Source: Schistosoma haematobium
Lineage: Eukaryota; Platyhelminthes; Trematoda; Strigeidida; Schistosomatidae
Reading direction: 5' to 3'
DNA length: 64,000 nt
NCBI RefSeq assembly: GCF_000699445.3
Contig: NC_067198.1
Span: 31,189,536-31,253,535 of the forward strand
The notes under the pieces are model-generated. The model did not search any database. It was not told the DNA's origin and saw only the letters and a program-made list of their open reading frames with translations. A program made the translations under genes and the position numbers. Positions 49,648 through 60,833 of this stretch are shown here, in pieces; within the stretch, counting starts at the first letter, position 1; every line of letters starts with the position of its first letter.

Positions 49648-52080
49648 AGGATTTATACAATTTTATGTTTTCATTCTATTTATTGTTGAATGAAGGAACA
49701 GATATGTATACGATAACATTTGAAGTATACTTAGTCTTTTGTGAATTCATGGGACGACTTACATTTACCAGTTTAGTTTTATCACACATCAGCAAATTTC
49801 TGATTTTTCTTTAAGCCTCATTCTATCAATAACCTTTCTGGAAGTCTAGTCTTGTAAAATCGTTACCCCTTGTTCATTTTGACAGCTATTATCAGGAATT
49901 TACGTTGAATGTCGCCGGTTATCTCATACCTCATTTAGACTATCTGAATAATCGAACATATTAGTTGTTTCATTAGACTTATTGATGATATAAAGAAAGA
50001 AGCTAATTCTAGATAGCTTATTATTTTATTAGTTTTTATCACAGGATGTTCGTAGGCACAGGTCAATGTAGTTGTTCAGTTGATGTGAAAAGTCAGTACT
50101 TTCGTTGTGTTACATTCTCTGAGCTGAACAATTTTTCTGCGAAACATTCGCTACTGTTCTGTACAACATCAAAACATACTTCTAGTAGAAGTAAGCTTCT
50201 TGACCATTCCACAAACTATAAATCCGTCCTTTTTTATCACTGTTTCCAACTGTCTGCCTTCACTCTTTCATTATCTTTATATGTCATTGTACTTTGATTG
50301 ACTGTTTTGTTTCGTTGAACTGTGACCATGTAGTTGTTTGAGCTTCTTCAAACAGACTGATAAATTATGTTTTTATTGATGTGGTTGTTCATTTCAGATT
50401 GACCCGTATCATGACATTTTCTCAGTGAAATTTGTATCGGGACCAGTGTTAATCCTAGTCTGCGAAATCCATCGGTTATTTATTGAGGTCACACTAAAAT
50501 TAACATGACTTTCTACATCTTTTATTAAGACAAACTACACTTCCCAGATCAGAAGCATAAAAGTGACCAGTTTAGTGAAATAATCCAGCTAAGAATTGTT
50601 GATCTTAACACAAATATCTATTCTCAGTGTTCAAACAGTCCCGTATCTTGTTAAGGTGATTTATTACTTGGGATGGTTCCATTTCCATGTTCATTGCATC
50701 AGAAATTCGTCATTGATTTCTTAAATAAATGTTTAGCTAACCAGAATCCCATCATTTACGGTTCTCGAAATTCACTACTCACTAAACGTGACTTCTGCGT
50801 ACAACTAATCACATTAGAGATGTGATTAATTACTTCGTTTTTTGGTCATCTCGATAACCGTTATAACATAAATTCTCAATGGTGTTTAAAATCAGAAGGC
50901 AATGAGAAGCGGTAACTACAGTTTATTAGGGGATAGTGCAGATCACAAAGCTATAAGCCGATCACGTGAATTTGAAGCGGATAGGCGAATAAGTATATGC
51001 GAGCAATTACATAGTCAAATTGCATAAGGGCGTAGCAAGGACTAATCATAGGATTTGAGTACATATATACATGGGGAAGAGAATGAATCACTGAGTGATA
51101 TTTAAGCAATCAACTTTTTATTTAAAGTCTGTCGCGTGATCTAGTGATCATAACGGTGCAAAGAAAATGCGGATTGTTACTGTTCAAATAACATTGTCTG
51201 TTAAGTAAGTTAATAAAAGGGTTTAACCATAATCGAAATTAGTTGTAGGATAGTTGCTATGACCATAAGTGAATGTTAAACTAAACGAACACTTGCAATG
51301 AAAAATAAAAAGAATCGATAGTTAATTGAAAGCCAAAAGCAATAATGAAATTAGTCATAAACAGGGTCTGCAGACATCACTGATAATGCATTATTAGATA
51401 TTTCTGACTGACGAATTAGAAGGTATTCTACACAGTATTTCTGCATACACTTCAGTTTGATTATTTCGCTTGTGACAAACTCGATGATTTTACGACCGGT
51501 GTATACTATGTACCAGAAGCCTGTAAATTTGGCTTTAATAAACCCTGTGAGATTACTTCCTTCAAAACTATTCAGGAAATATTTTGTTGCACCTCAGCAA
51601 GAACCCTTACCGTAAATCCTGCGTGCGTCAAATGTGCGAAAATATGTACAATGTATATGCTTCACTTGTGGTGATAATCCATTTGGTTTTCGCCGAAAAA
51701 AGAAACAATGATGAACTTATAATTGAGTTTCCAAAACCATCATTCCTTATTATACCTAGAAGTACTAAGACTGTCATTCTTTTAATCCTATTCATTCAGA
51801 TATATAGTGAACATTCTTTTGTTTTTGAAAAAAAAGTGAATGACTGTACATTATTTACATAAAGATAGATTACATTGTACATTTTTGTTAATTTTTTGGT
51901 CACATAATCTAGTTAAGTTATTCTTATGTATTTTATACTAATGTTCATTCAACCATAATGCATTCTGAATAATTTCTTACACAAGATAAAAGAAACGTTT
52001 ATACATCGGAATTAGGGATTCATCAATATTCTGTGTTGTTTTTTTTATGACTAACACTTTCTACCTCAAGCATAAATAAT
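49648..52080. other. Unassigned region with one dispersed repeat
   Basis: No gene recognised. It contains the dispersed repeat at 50116-50381. The 92-aa ORF at 51584-51862 has hydrophobic and basic stretches but no family motif. Confidence 0.5.
50116..50381 (+). repeat. Dispersed repeat pair, copy 1
   Basis: About 266 bp nearly identical to 61789-62055 in direct orientation, including the short palindrome CTTCTAGTAGAAG. The ends do not show a tail or target-site duplication. Family unknown; it could be an LTR or an element 3' end. Confidence 0.75.
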
Positions 52081-52200
52081 TACTTACTTACGCCTGTTAC
52101 TCCTAATGGAACATAGGCCACCGACCAGTATTCTCCAACCCACTCTGTCCTGGGTCTTCTTTTCTAATTCCATCCAATTCTTGTTCATTTTTCTCATGTC
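52081..52200 (-). mobile_element. 5'-truncated RTE insertion with perfect target-site duplication
   Basis: 120 bp equal to the last part of the RTE element at 57606-60833 (shared CATAGGCC, TTCTCCAACCCACTCT and TTCTTGTTCATTTTTCTCATG), starting from a short (TAAG) tail on the minus strand. Flanked by CATAAATAAT at 52071-52080 and again at 52201-52210. This is a complete record of one truncated target-primed insertion. Confidence 0.9.
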
Positions 52201-52565
52201 CATAAATAATTAAGATACATTAAAGTTACATAGTTATTTTTTCAAAAGGAATGTGCTATTAAAAATACAGAAATAGTTTAGGTGTTTTCAAATCATTGAT
52301 TAAAAGTTCAAGGTTTTAATTTATATTACAAAATTGATTCTTAAAAATCAGTGGAACAATGTAAAGTTTAACTTTCAGTATACTACAAATTGAGTTGTTT
52401 AGTTTATTATTTTCGTAAAAAAAGGCATTTATTGACAAACAAAGTTCACCATAAAATGATCATGTACAAACAATATTATTTCACTGTACAAACATCGGTC
52501 GATTTAATTTAATTATTTTTACACTCAAATGAGAATATCAGTTGACAAATGTTACTTTAATAATT

Positions 52566-52785
52566 GAATTCATGAGTCATTTGAAGTTAGACTATCATGG
52601 AAAACCTGGGAGCACAGGACGGCCGTCTCATCCTAGTATGGGACTCAGCAGTGCGCATCCACGATCCCTCCCCGCGCGAGATCCGAACCTAGGACCTGTC
52701 AGTCTCGCGCGCGAACGCTTAACCTGTAAACCACTAAGTCGGTATCCAACGGTGTTAGTGTCTAACTTCAACCAATCCACGAAAT
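52566..52785 (-). mobile_element. Smα-like SINE copy 1
   Basis: Minus-strand element with a tRNA-like promoter: B box GGTTCGGATC (52690-52681) and a decayed A box upstream. It carries a decayed hammerhead (52621-52651) and the 3' end shared with the copies at 62706 and 63936. Schistosome Smα elements are known to combine a Pol III promoter and a hammerhead. Confidence 0.8.
52621..52651 (-). ncRNA. Degenerate Smα hammerhead ribozyme
   Basis: On the minus strand, box I reads CTGAGTCC instead of CTGATGAGTCC (3-nt loss) and the second box reads GATGAGAC instead of GACGAAAC. The core is broken, so self-cleavage is not expected. Confidence 0.6.
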
Positions 52786-52964
52786 TGCGCCACTGTCCAA
52801 CATTGGTATTAGTGAGTTACTATCTCACAATAGACCCGGTTGAACTCTACTAGTCATGGCTTCTCACTAGAACTCCAGGAAATAACTCTTGGAAACAATC
52901 ACTTTATTTACAGAATGATAAATTATCAATCAACTCGAAATTATTTGGATATTCTGATGAATGT

Positions 52965-53215
52965 GTGTCGGTAAGTAAATCTCCAGAATAAATAGTTCTG
53001 TAAGTCTTCAACACTTCATGCTGACCTCATTATTTTTGATAGACACATCTAGCAAAGGCGCTCTGTCATGCATATGCACCAGGTCACAAGTAGGTACACT
53101 GTGTTGCATATCTACAACTGTTAGCCAACTTTGTTCGAATGCTTCTTTAAATATCGGTAGCCTTTCACATATATATTCGAACCTCTTCACTTCTGATTTG
53201 ACTGGGTTGTCATAC
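52965..53215 (-). repeat. Dispersed repeat, copy 2
   Basis: Inverted match of 36865-37115. The minus-strand frame (53190-53008) is open for 60 residues with a coding-like look (RAPLLDVSIKNNEVSMKC), hinting that the repeat derives from a protein-coding element. Family not recognised. Confidence 0.5.
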
Positions 53216-53499
53216 TTCGATTATAAAGATTATAGCAACTCACGTACATTTGAGTTTGTTCACATTTAATTTGGTTAAACCCTCCTGTTAACTTAGTTAA
53301 TGGACAGAGTCATTCGTACAATAACAACTCAGCTATGCCATTGTACATTTATTAATGTTGTGCTTGTATGAATGTGTGTGCTTGAGCATCGCTTACCGCC
53401 TACACACATATTCATTCTGCTAACTTTAGTGTTAGTCGCTTAAATGATTCGATGACTCATTCATTTCCCTATGTATATGTACATGTACATTTTAATCTT

Positions 53500-55474
53500 A
53501 TTAATTCGACTCGCACGCCCACTCGCTTGCTTTTCCGCATCAGCCTTTCATTCTTGCTTAGTGCATTATCATACTCAAGGTGGTTGATGGATAGTGAACA
53601 ATTCCATTCAAATGATTGTTCAACGATGATCCGTAGTGTCGCAATTTGGTCTGTGCACAACCGATCGTTACGGAATTCGATCTGCTAATTTAGAAGTTGG
53701 GCTTCTACTGAATCCTTCATTTGGTTCAGCAACACTGTTGAAAACCTTTCCTAGTACAGATAGTGGTGTGATGCCTCTGCAGTTACCACATTTGTTCAGG
53801 TCTCCTTTCTTCGGTGTATTGATGAGGTGTTCTTTTTCCCAGTCTGTCGGTGGCACTTGTTCCTTGTCCCAAATCTTCCTGATTGGGTCATGGCGCATGT
53901 TCGCAGTCCGTACTGTGTCTCACTTCGGCACTTCAGCTGGTATATTGTCAGGTCCCGCTGTTTTCCAACTCGTAACTTGTCTGATGACCATCCTGATTCC
54001 TTCGAATGATGGTGGAGTGACATTGATGGGGAGGTCTGTAGGTGCTGCTTCGATGTCCGGTGGATCCAATGGAGCTGACCTATTCAAGAGCTCAAAGTAT
54101 TCTACCCACCTATCTCTCTGTTCTTGGATCTCGGTGAGTCTTGCCTTCTTTGTCCTTAACCAGTCTCTCTGGTTTACTATATCTCCCTGCCAGTTTCTTC
54201 GTTGTGTCATGTGGTTGCTTCATATTTCCTTCTCTCGCAGATTTTTCAGCTGTCGTTGCTAGATCTTGCACGTATTTCTGCCTGTCAAATATAATGCTCT
54301 TCTTCACTTGCTTGTTTGCTTCTGTGTATTCTGCTTGTCTTGACTTTCTCTGTTCTTGTTCGGCTGGCTGTTGTTAATTGCTGTCTTCTTGTTCTTCCAT
54401 TTTTAAATCTTGTCCAAGCTTTCCATAGAGATCCATTCATTATGATGATGCTTGTTGCGGCCCAGCACCTCCAGACGTGTTGGAGTTAGTGCTTCTCTGA
54501 CCCCTTTCCATTTGTCATTTATAGTAGTTTCTCCTTCTTTCAGTAGATATTGTCATCTCCTCTTCTGGTTCTCACATTTTCCATTCGCCTTCTGAATTTC
54601 TTGATGATACAACTATGACCGATCTGGATTTCCTTCGTGTGATCCGGTGAGACTAATGTGGCTTTGTGTATGCGTTTGTATGGGGATATTTTGCCATCTA
54701 TAACCAATCTGTTGAAAGCAAATAAATTTGCAAATCTGCTACCATTCTCGTTCCTTTCTCTCAATCCAAGTCGTCCCATGATATCTTCATATCCAGTGTT
54801 GTCCATTCCGACTTTGGCGTTTGGGTCTCCCATCAGGATGGTCAGGTCTTTTCTCGGTCACTTCACTATGGTTGATTGCAGCCCCTCATAAAACTGATCT
54901 CTATCATTGGTGAGTGCACAACATCGGATGACATTCATTTTGATTCCCTCATTATTTGTTTTGAAGGATGCTTTGATGATCCTGAATCCGTGAGATTCTC
55001 ATCCTATAAGTGCTCTACGTGCTTCTTTGGACACCATCAGATCAACTATCTGAGTATAACTGGAGTACAGCAGCATCTCTCCCCTACCTGACCTTTGCTG
55101 TCAAGCTAGGATTCAATGGATTTCATTGATTCCAAGCACGGCTAATTTGTATCTCCTCATTTCCATTGCTATTTAACTGGTCTCCTTGGTCCCCACATTG
55201 TCCGGACATTCCATGTACCTACATAAGTTAGTGTTCTATTTGTTAGAATGGTCATCGTCCTCGTGACTTCCGAAGAGTCTCGACCTTCATCATGAAGCGT
55301 CATAATTCTTTCTTGAATTCGGAGAGCAGATTTTAGACGGTTTAAGTTGTTTGATATGGTTGGGGTTTTTTTATCAAGATTGTTTTCTACAGAATGAGAA
55401 TGCCAAACCCATGCCCATCCCTCCTCCTTTATCCGTAGTTGGGGCCGGCAGTAGCCTTAGAAGTTCTACAGGCG
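53500..55474 (-). pseudogene. Decayed RTE retrotransposon copy
   Basis: Collinear on the minus strand with the intact element at 57606-60833: the 5' leader (to about 55474, ending in CCGGCAGTAGCC on the plus strand), endonuclease pieces ([19 protein letters not shown] at about 54830-54770, with Pro for Phe in GDFNA), linker and reverse transcriptase start (IPKKGDL-like, CRGITPLSVLGKVFN). It stops inside the reverse transcriptase domain around 53500. Many frameshifts and internal deletions; inactive. Confidence 0.85.
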
Positions 55475-57605
55475 TTGTTTAACAGAATGTGGTCAACATG
55501 AATTGACAATTTTTAAAGCACTATTTCACTGCACACTTATTAAGCACAAATATCGGTGGTCTGGAGGCCAAACATTCTCCAGCGAATCGCAAGGTTCCAG
55601 GCTCGCGTCCTGTGCGAGGGACCATGGACACTCATAAGGCAACACAATGAAATCTGAATCTAATATCAAATTGATATCAGTCCACCAACTACTGAATTTC
55701 TTGAATTATAAAGCAGTAATCTTTAATCTATTTTGAAATTCATATGTGTTCTTCTATGACTTCATTTATGAATTATTTGTGAACAGAATCCTTTGAATGA
55801 AGATGGAAGTTATGTACATTTCTATATATACTATATTTAACGGTTCGATCCTATGAATATTTTTGTTCATTATTGTCATTTACCGTAAATTTTTCTCACC
55901 AACTGATTTCTAGTTCCATCAACTTAAATTCAATATCCATCGATATTAATCTAAAACGGTTTTAATCACTGAAAAATATTCCGATTATAATGAATAATTA
56001 ACAGTTAACTCATTAAATAATCTATTAATAATTATCGGTTAATATGCGAAAAAAAGAGACGATTTTTCACTGTGAAAAATTTGTCAACAACTGAATATAA
56101 AGTAGTTAAACAAAAGAATTCAGTCAACCAATTTATTTCTCAGTATCTGATCGATTAGTTATGATGGTTAACTAACACTTGTTCTACAGTTATAAAGTAT
56201 ATGATGTGAAAAAGTTTTCTAAACTTGATCTACAGATAAGGAATGAAACAAAGTATTTCATTTCAACTAGTTTTTTAGCATGACTCACCAATAATATATA
56301 TATTCTTTAGAATAATAATATAACTCCGCCTGCCGGTCCCAAGCCCAGGTAAAGAAGGATGGTTGGACCTCCACATATGACGGCGGAATCATGGAATACA
56401 ATGGATATGTTGGATGCATCTAGACGATTTGGACTTCGCAGATGACCTAGCTAATCTGTCCTATACACAAGAACAGATGCAGATGAAGACAACTAGTGTA
56501 GCAACGGCCTCTGCATCAGTAGACCTCAACATACACAGGGGGAAAAGCAAGATTCTGATAGCTATTTGATGAGAATTCTTTGATGAAACCAAACTTGTTC
56601 AGTAAGACATATAGGATGCTTTAGTTCCTCAGGAAACTCAGAATATCAACACTGTACAGTAGCACTATGTAAAGCAATTAGAAGGGAACAGAGCTGAAAA
56701 CAGAGTTTTACATAAATAATGATTGATTATTTATTGCTTTATGGATATTTTAGCCTTCTGTTTATAACTAGAATAAAAAAAGTTGCAGCTGGCATGAAAC
56801 GGTACAAGTTCAATACGGCTATGGGATTTGTACATACTAGTTAGCTAAGATGTATTTCAAAGCATCGTCACAAATACTCTCAGATAAATTTACACTGAAG
56901 CTAAAAGTAGGTTGTGAAACATAGTGGACTATAAATAATTTAATGGCTTTTACAAAATCTTTCTATGAATGTGTTAACTAAACTAGAAGATAATATTACT
57001 AGTTGCAAATTTTTAAAACTCTTGTTAAGGTCACACCATTCACGCTAAACATGAGTGTTATTTTTTTGTCCTTAAAATAATATATAGACCATTGTTACTG
57101 AATTTTAAACCTTTATAAAAGGGTTATAATAATCCATATCAGTCGACTTGCAACATGCAAGAACTACATTAAAGTCTGTGTCATAGGTTAGAATGTGACT
57201 GGCGGTATATTAAACTTACTAAACCTTTTTTTCAAAATAAATGCCAGTTAAAGAAATCTTGTTAATATAATTTAGGCTGAGAAATTTTAGGAAACCAAAC
57301 CGTTATGATTTCTCTTATTACGACCCAGCTAGTCTTTGTACTTAATATTCTTGGACATTACTTCACTCGACTAGTCCTCATATGAGAACACGGTTGAACA
57401 GGAACGTAATTATATTCCCAATTACAAGGTTGAATGGAAATAGGAATCATAACAAGAGAAACGTTAGTAAATTTATATTTTTTACAAAAGAAGACTCGAG
57501 AGTCTTATCCAAGTATCCGCTAGTGCTGATTGGTTAAGAAATAGCCAACCAGCCTGTCGGGACACAATTCTACGCGGAACATGATTTGATCCAATCTATA
57601 TCATG
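55475..57605. other. Unassigned AT-rich region with an RTE remnant
   Basis: No gene recognised. It holds the small RTE remnant at 56322-56572. A stretch at about 55555-55645 has a B-box-like GGTTCCAGGCTC and may be an old tRNA-derived SINE fragment. Confidence 0.45.
56322..56572 (+). mobile_element. Internally deleted RTE remnant, opposite orientation
   Basis: Starts with the RTE 5' end (TGCCGGTCCCAAGCCC) in plus orientation and jumps within about 60 bp to the reverse transcriptase catalytic region ([20 protein letters not shown] in one frame), ending near the HRGKSKI equivalent. About 2 kb of element interior is missing. Confidence 0.75.

Positions 57606-57678
<73 letters not shown>
57606..57678 (-). 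repeat. (TAAG)n tail of the RTE element
   Basis: About 18 units of a 4-bp repeat ending the element on its 3' side. It overlaps the ORF stop codon. The matching plus-strand ORF (repeated LTYLLTYL) is a translation artefact of the microsatellite. Confidence 0.95.
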
Positions 57679-60640
57679 GCCTGCTACTCCCAATGGAGCA
57701 TAGGCCGCTGACCAGCATTCTCCAACCCACTCTATCGTGGGCCTTCTTTTCTAGTTCCTTCCAATTCTTGTTCATTTTTCTCATGTCTATCTCCATTTCT
57801 CGGCGTAATGTGTTCTTTGGTCTTCCTCTTTTCCTTTGACCTTCTGGATTCCATGTGAGGGCTTGTGTTGTGACGCAGTTGGGTGCTTTCCTCAATGTGT
57901 GTCCTATCCACTTCCAGCGCTTCTTCCTGATTTCTTCCTCCACTGGGATCTGGTTTGTTCTCTCCCACAGTACGTTGTTGCTAATAGTGTCCGGCCAATG
58001 GATCTGAAGTATTTTGCGTAGACAATTGTTAATAAACACCTGTATTTTCTGGATGATGGCTTTTGTAGTTCTCCAGGTTTCTGCCCCATACAGTAGAACT
58101 GTCTTGACATTTGTATTGAAAAACCTGACCTTCGTGTTGGTTGACAGTTGCTTTGAGTTCCAGATGTTCCTCAGTTGTAAATATGCTGCTCTTGCTTTGC
58201 CGATCCGCGCCTTCACATCTGCATCAGATCCACCCTGTTCATCAATGATGCTGCCCAAATACGTAAAGGTTTTTACATCTTCCAAATCTTCTCCGTCAAT
58301 TGTGATTGGATTGGTGCATTCTGTGTTGTATCGGCGAATCCTGCTTTTCCCTTTGTGTATATTGATACCTATTGCTGCTGAGGCTGCTGCCACACTGTTT
58401 GTCTTCTCCTGCATCTGTTGTTGCGTTTGGGATAGAAGGGCCAGATCGTCTGCGAAGTCTAGATCGTCCAACTGCATCCTAGATGTCCATTGTACCCCGC
58501 GCTTCCCTTCAGACGTTGACGTCTTCATGATCCAGTCGATCACCAGGAGAAAGAGAAAGGGTGAGAGTAAGCAACCTTGCCTAACACCGGTCTTCACTTT
58601 GAACGACTTTGTCAACTGTCCTCCATGCACGATTTTGCAGTGTAATCCATCATATGAGTTCTGTATGATATTGACTATCTTCTGAGGCACGCCGTAGTGT
58701 CGAAGAAGTTTCCATAGTGTTGTTCTGTCCACGCTATCAAATGACTTTTCGTAGTCAATGAAGTTGATGTAGAGTGATGAATTCCATTCAATTGATTGTT
58801 CCACAATGATCCGTAGAGTTGTGATTTGGTCTGTACACGATCTATCCTTACGGAATCCTGCCTGTTGGTCACGAAGTTGGGCGTCTACGCAGTCCTTCAT
58901 CCTGTTTAACAATACCCTGTTGAAGACTTTTCCCGGTATTGAGAGAAGAGTGATGCCCCTGTAGTTATCACACTTGCTGAGATCGCCTTTCTTCGGTATT
59001 TTGATCAGTAGTCCTTCTTTCCAGTCTTTTGGTACTTGTCCCTCATCCCAAATCTTATTGAAGAGAATGTGGAGTATCCTTGCAGTTGCCGCTACGTCTG
59101 CTTTTAGTGCCTCTGCTGGGATGTTCTCCGGTCCTGCTGCTTTGCCACTCTTCATTTGTCTGATGGCCATGCTGATTTCTTCAATTGTTGGTGGGCCAAC
59201 ATTGATTGGGAGGTCCGTGGGTGCTGCTTCGATATTGGGTGGGTTCAGTGGGGCTGGTCGATTCAAGAGTTCTTTGAAGTGTTCTACCCACCTGTTTTGT
59301 TTCTCTTCAATGTTGATGATTACCTCGCCTTCCTTGCTTTTCACTGGTCGTTCTGGTTTGCGGCGATTTACAGAGAGTTTCTTTGTCGTGTCATACAATT
59401 GTCTCATGTTTCCTTCTCTTGCAGCCTTTTCCGCCGTCGTTGCTAAATCTTCCACATATTTACGTTTGTCGGTTCTGATGCTCCTCTTCACTTGTTTGTT
59501 TATTTCCGTGTATTCAGCTTGTGCCTTGGCTTTTTCTGCTCTTGTTCGGCTGGTATTGATCGCTGCCTTCTTGTTCCTCCTTTCTAGAATCTTATCCAGT
59601 GTATCAACAGTGATCCATTCCTTGTGGTGGTGCTTCTTGTGACCCAGGACCTCATGACATGTTGAAGTGATTGCCTCTTTGATCCCCTTCCAGTTGCTCT
59701 CCATAGTAGTTCCTTCTCCATTGAGTAGATCATGAAAGGCCTGGAACTTATTACTGAGGACTATCTTGAATTCGTTGAGTTTGTTAGTATCCTGAAGAAA
59801 GGCCGTATTGAACTTTTGTGATACTGTCTGCCCCGTTGTCCAGTGCTTCTTGAGTTTCAATTTCATCTTGGCGACCAGTAAGTGATGATCTGATTCTATA
59901 TCAGCTCCTCTCTTGGTTCTCACATCCTCTATAGTCCTCCTGAACGTTTTGTTGATGCGAATATGGTCGATTTGGTTTTGTGTAGAGTGATCCGGTGAAG
60001 TCCATGTGGTTTTGTGTATGCGTTTATGTGGGAATATGGTGCCGCCTATGACCAGCTTATTGAAGGCACATAGATTTGCAAATCTCTCACCATTTTCGTT
60101 TCTTTCTCCCAGTCCGTGTCGTCCCATGATGTCTTCATATCCAGTGTTGTCCGTTCCAACCTTGGCATTGAAATCTCCCATCAGAATGGTCAGGTCCTTT
60201 GTTGGGCACTTCTCGATGATTGATTGCAGCCTATCGTAGAATTGATCTTTAGCGTCTTCATCGTAGTCGTTGGTAGGCGCATAGCATTGGATGATGTTCA
60301 TTGAAATGCCCTCTTTCTTTGTTTTGAATGAGGCTTTGATGATCCTTGGTCCATGAGATTCCCATCCTATAAGTGCATTTTGCGCTTGTTTGGACAGCAT
60401 CAATGCAACTCCTTGTGTATGTGGTGCATTTTCTTCTTCATGGCTAGAGTATAACAGGAACTCTCCTGTAGTTAGTCGTTGTTGTCCAACTTGTGTCCAA
60501 TGTGTTTCACTGATCCCAAGTACCTCTAGGTTGTATCTTCTCATTTCTGCAGCAATCTGGAAGGCTCTTCCGGTGTCCCACATTGTACGAACATTCCATG
60601 TACCTAAATAAATGGTCGCTCTGGTTGTCAGAAGGGGCAT
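57671..60640 (-). CDS. RTE endonuclease-reverse transcriptase, 989 aa, intact
   Basis: Single unbroken ORF. N-terminal EEP endonuclease (about residues 10-260): GTWNVRTM at 13-20, ISETHW at 43-48, GDFNAKVG at 155-162, QIDHI at 223-227 and the catalytic SDHHLL at 250-255. A charged linker with [19 protein letters not shown] follows. Reverse transcriptase (about 500-760): [59 protein letters not shown] and the catalytic FADD at 729-732. The C-terminal part has [17 protein letters not shown] and [14 protein letters not shown], as in RTE proteins. The stop TAA comes from the first full repeat of the (TAAG)n tail. All expected motifs are present, so the protein could be functional; that is an inference. 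Confidence 0.95.
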
Positions 60641-60833
60641 CGGCCTCGTAACTTCCGAAGGGATTCGGCTTTCATCATGAGGGCAGAGTTTAAAAGGTTT
60701 GAATAATTTTTTCTGGTTAGCGTTTTTTTAGCGAGTTAGTTTTCTACGGGATGGGGACGCTAACCCCATGCCCAACCCTCCTCCTTTATCCGGGCTTGGG
60801 ACCGGCAGTAGCCCCCGGAGGGACTCCAGGTGG

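Larger units (their letters stand above)
57606..60833 (-). mobile_element. RTE-clade non-LTR retrotransposon, apparently intact
   Basis: About 3.2 kb: 5' leader 60833-60641, one 989-codon ORF, then directly a (TAAG)n tail (57678-57606). RTE-clade elements typically have one ORF with endonuclease plus reverse transcriptase, a very short 3' UTR and a microsatellite-like tail. It is probably of the SR2 type described in S. mansoni, which I infer without a search. No target-site duplication was identified. Three decayed relatives lie in the last 12 kb of the window. Confidence 0.9.

Noticed and set aside
53452..54377. Several plus-strand ORFs of up to 208 aa
   Set aside because: Antisense shadows of the decayed RTE copy; the minus strand shows the recognisable motifs.
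55555..55645. tRNA or intact SINE
   Set aside because: Only a weak B-box-like stretch; no A box, no matching copy in the window.
57603..57839. Plus-strand ORF with repeated LTYLLTYL
   Set aside because: Translation of the (ACTT)n microsatellite tail; not a protein.
58014..59642. Plus-strand ORFs of 222-223 aa
   Set aside because: Antisense shadows of the intact RTE ORF.
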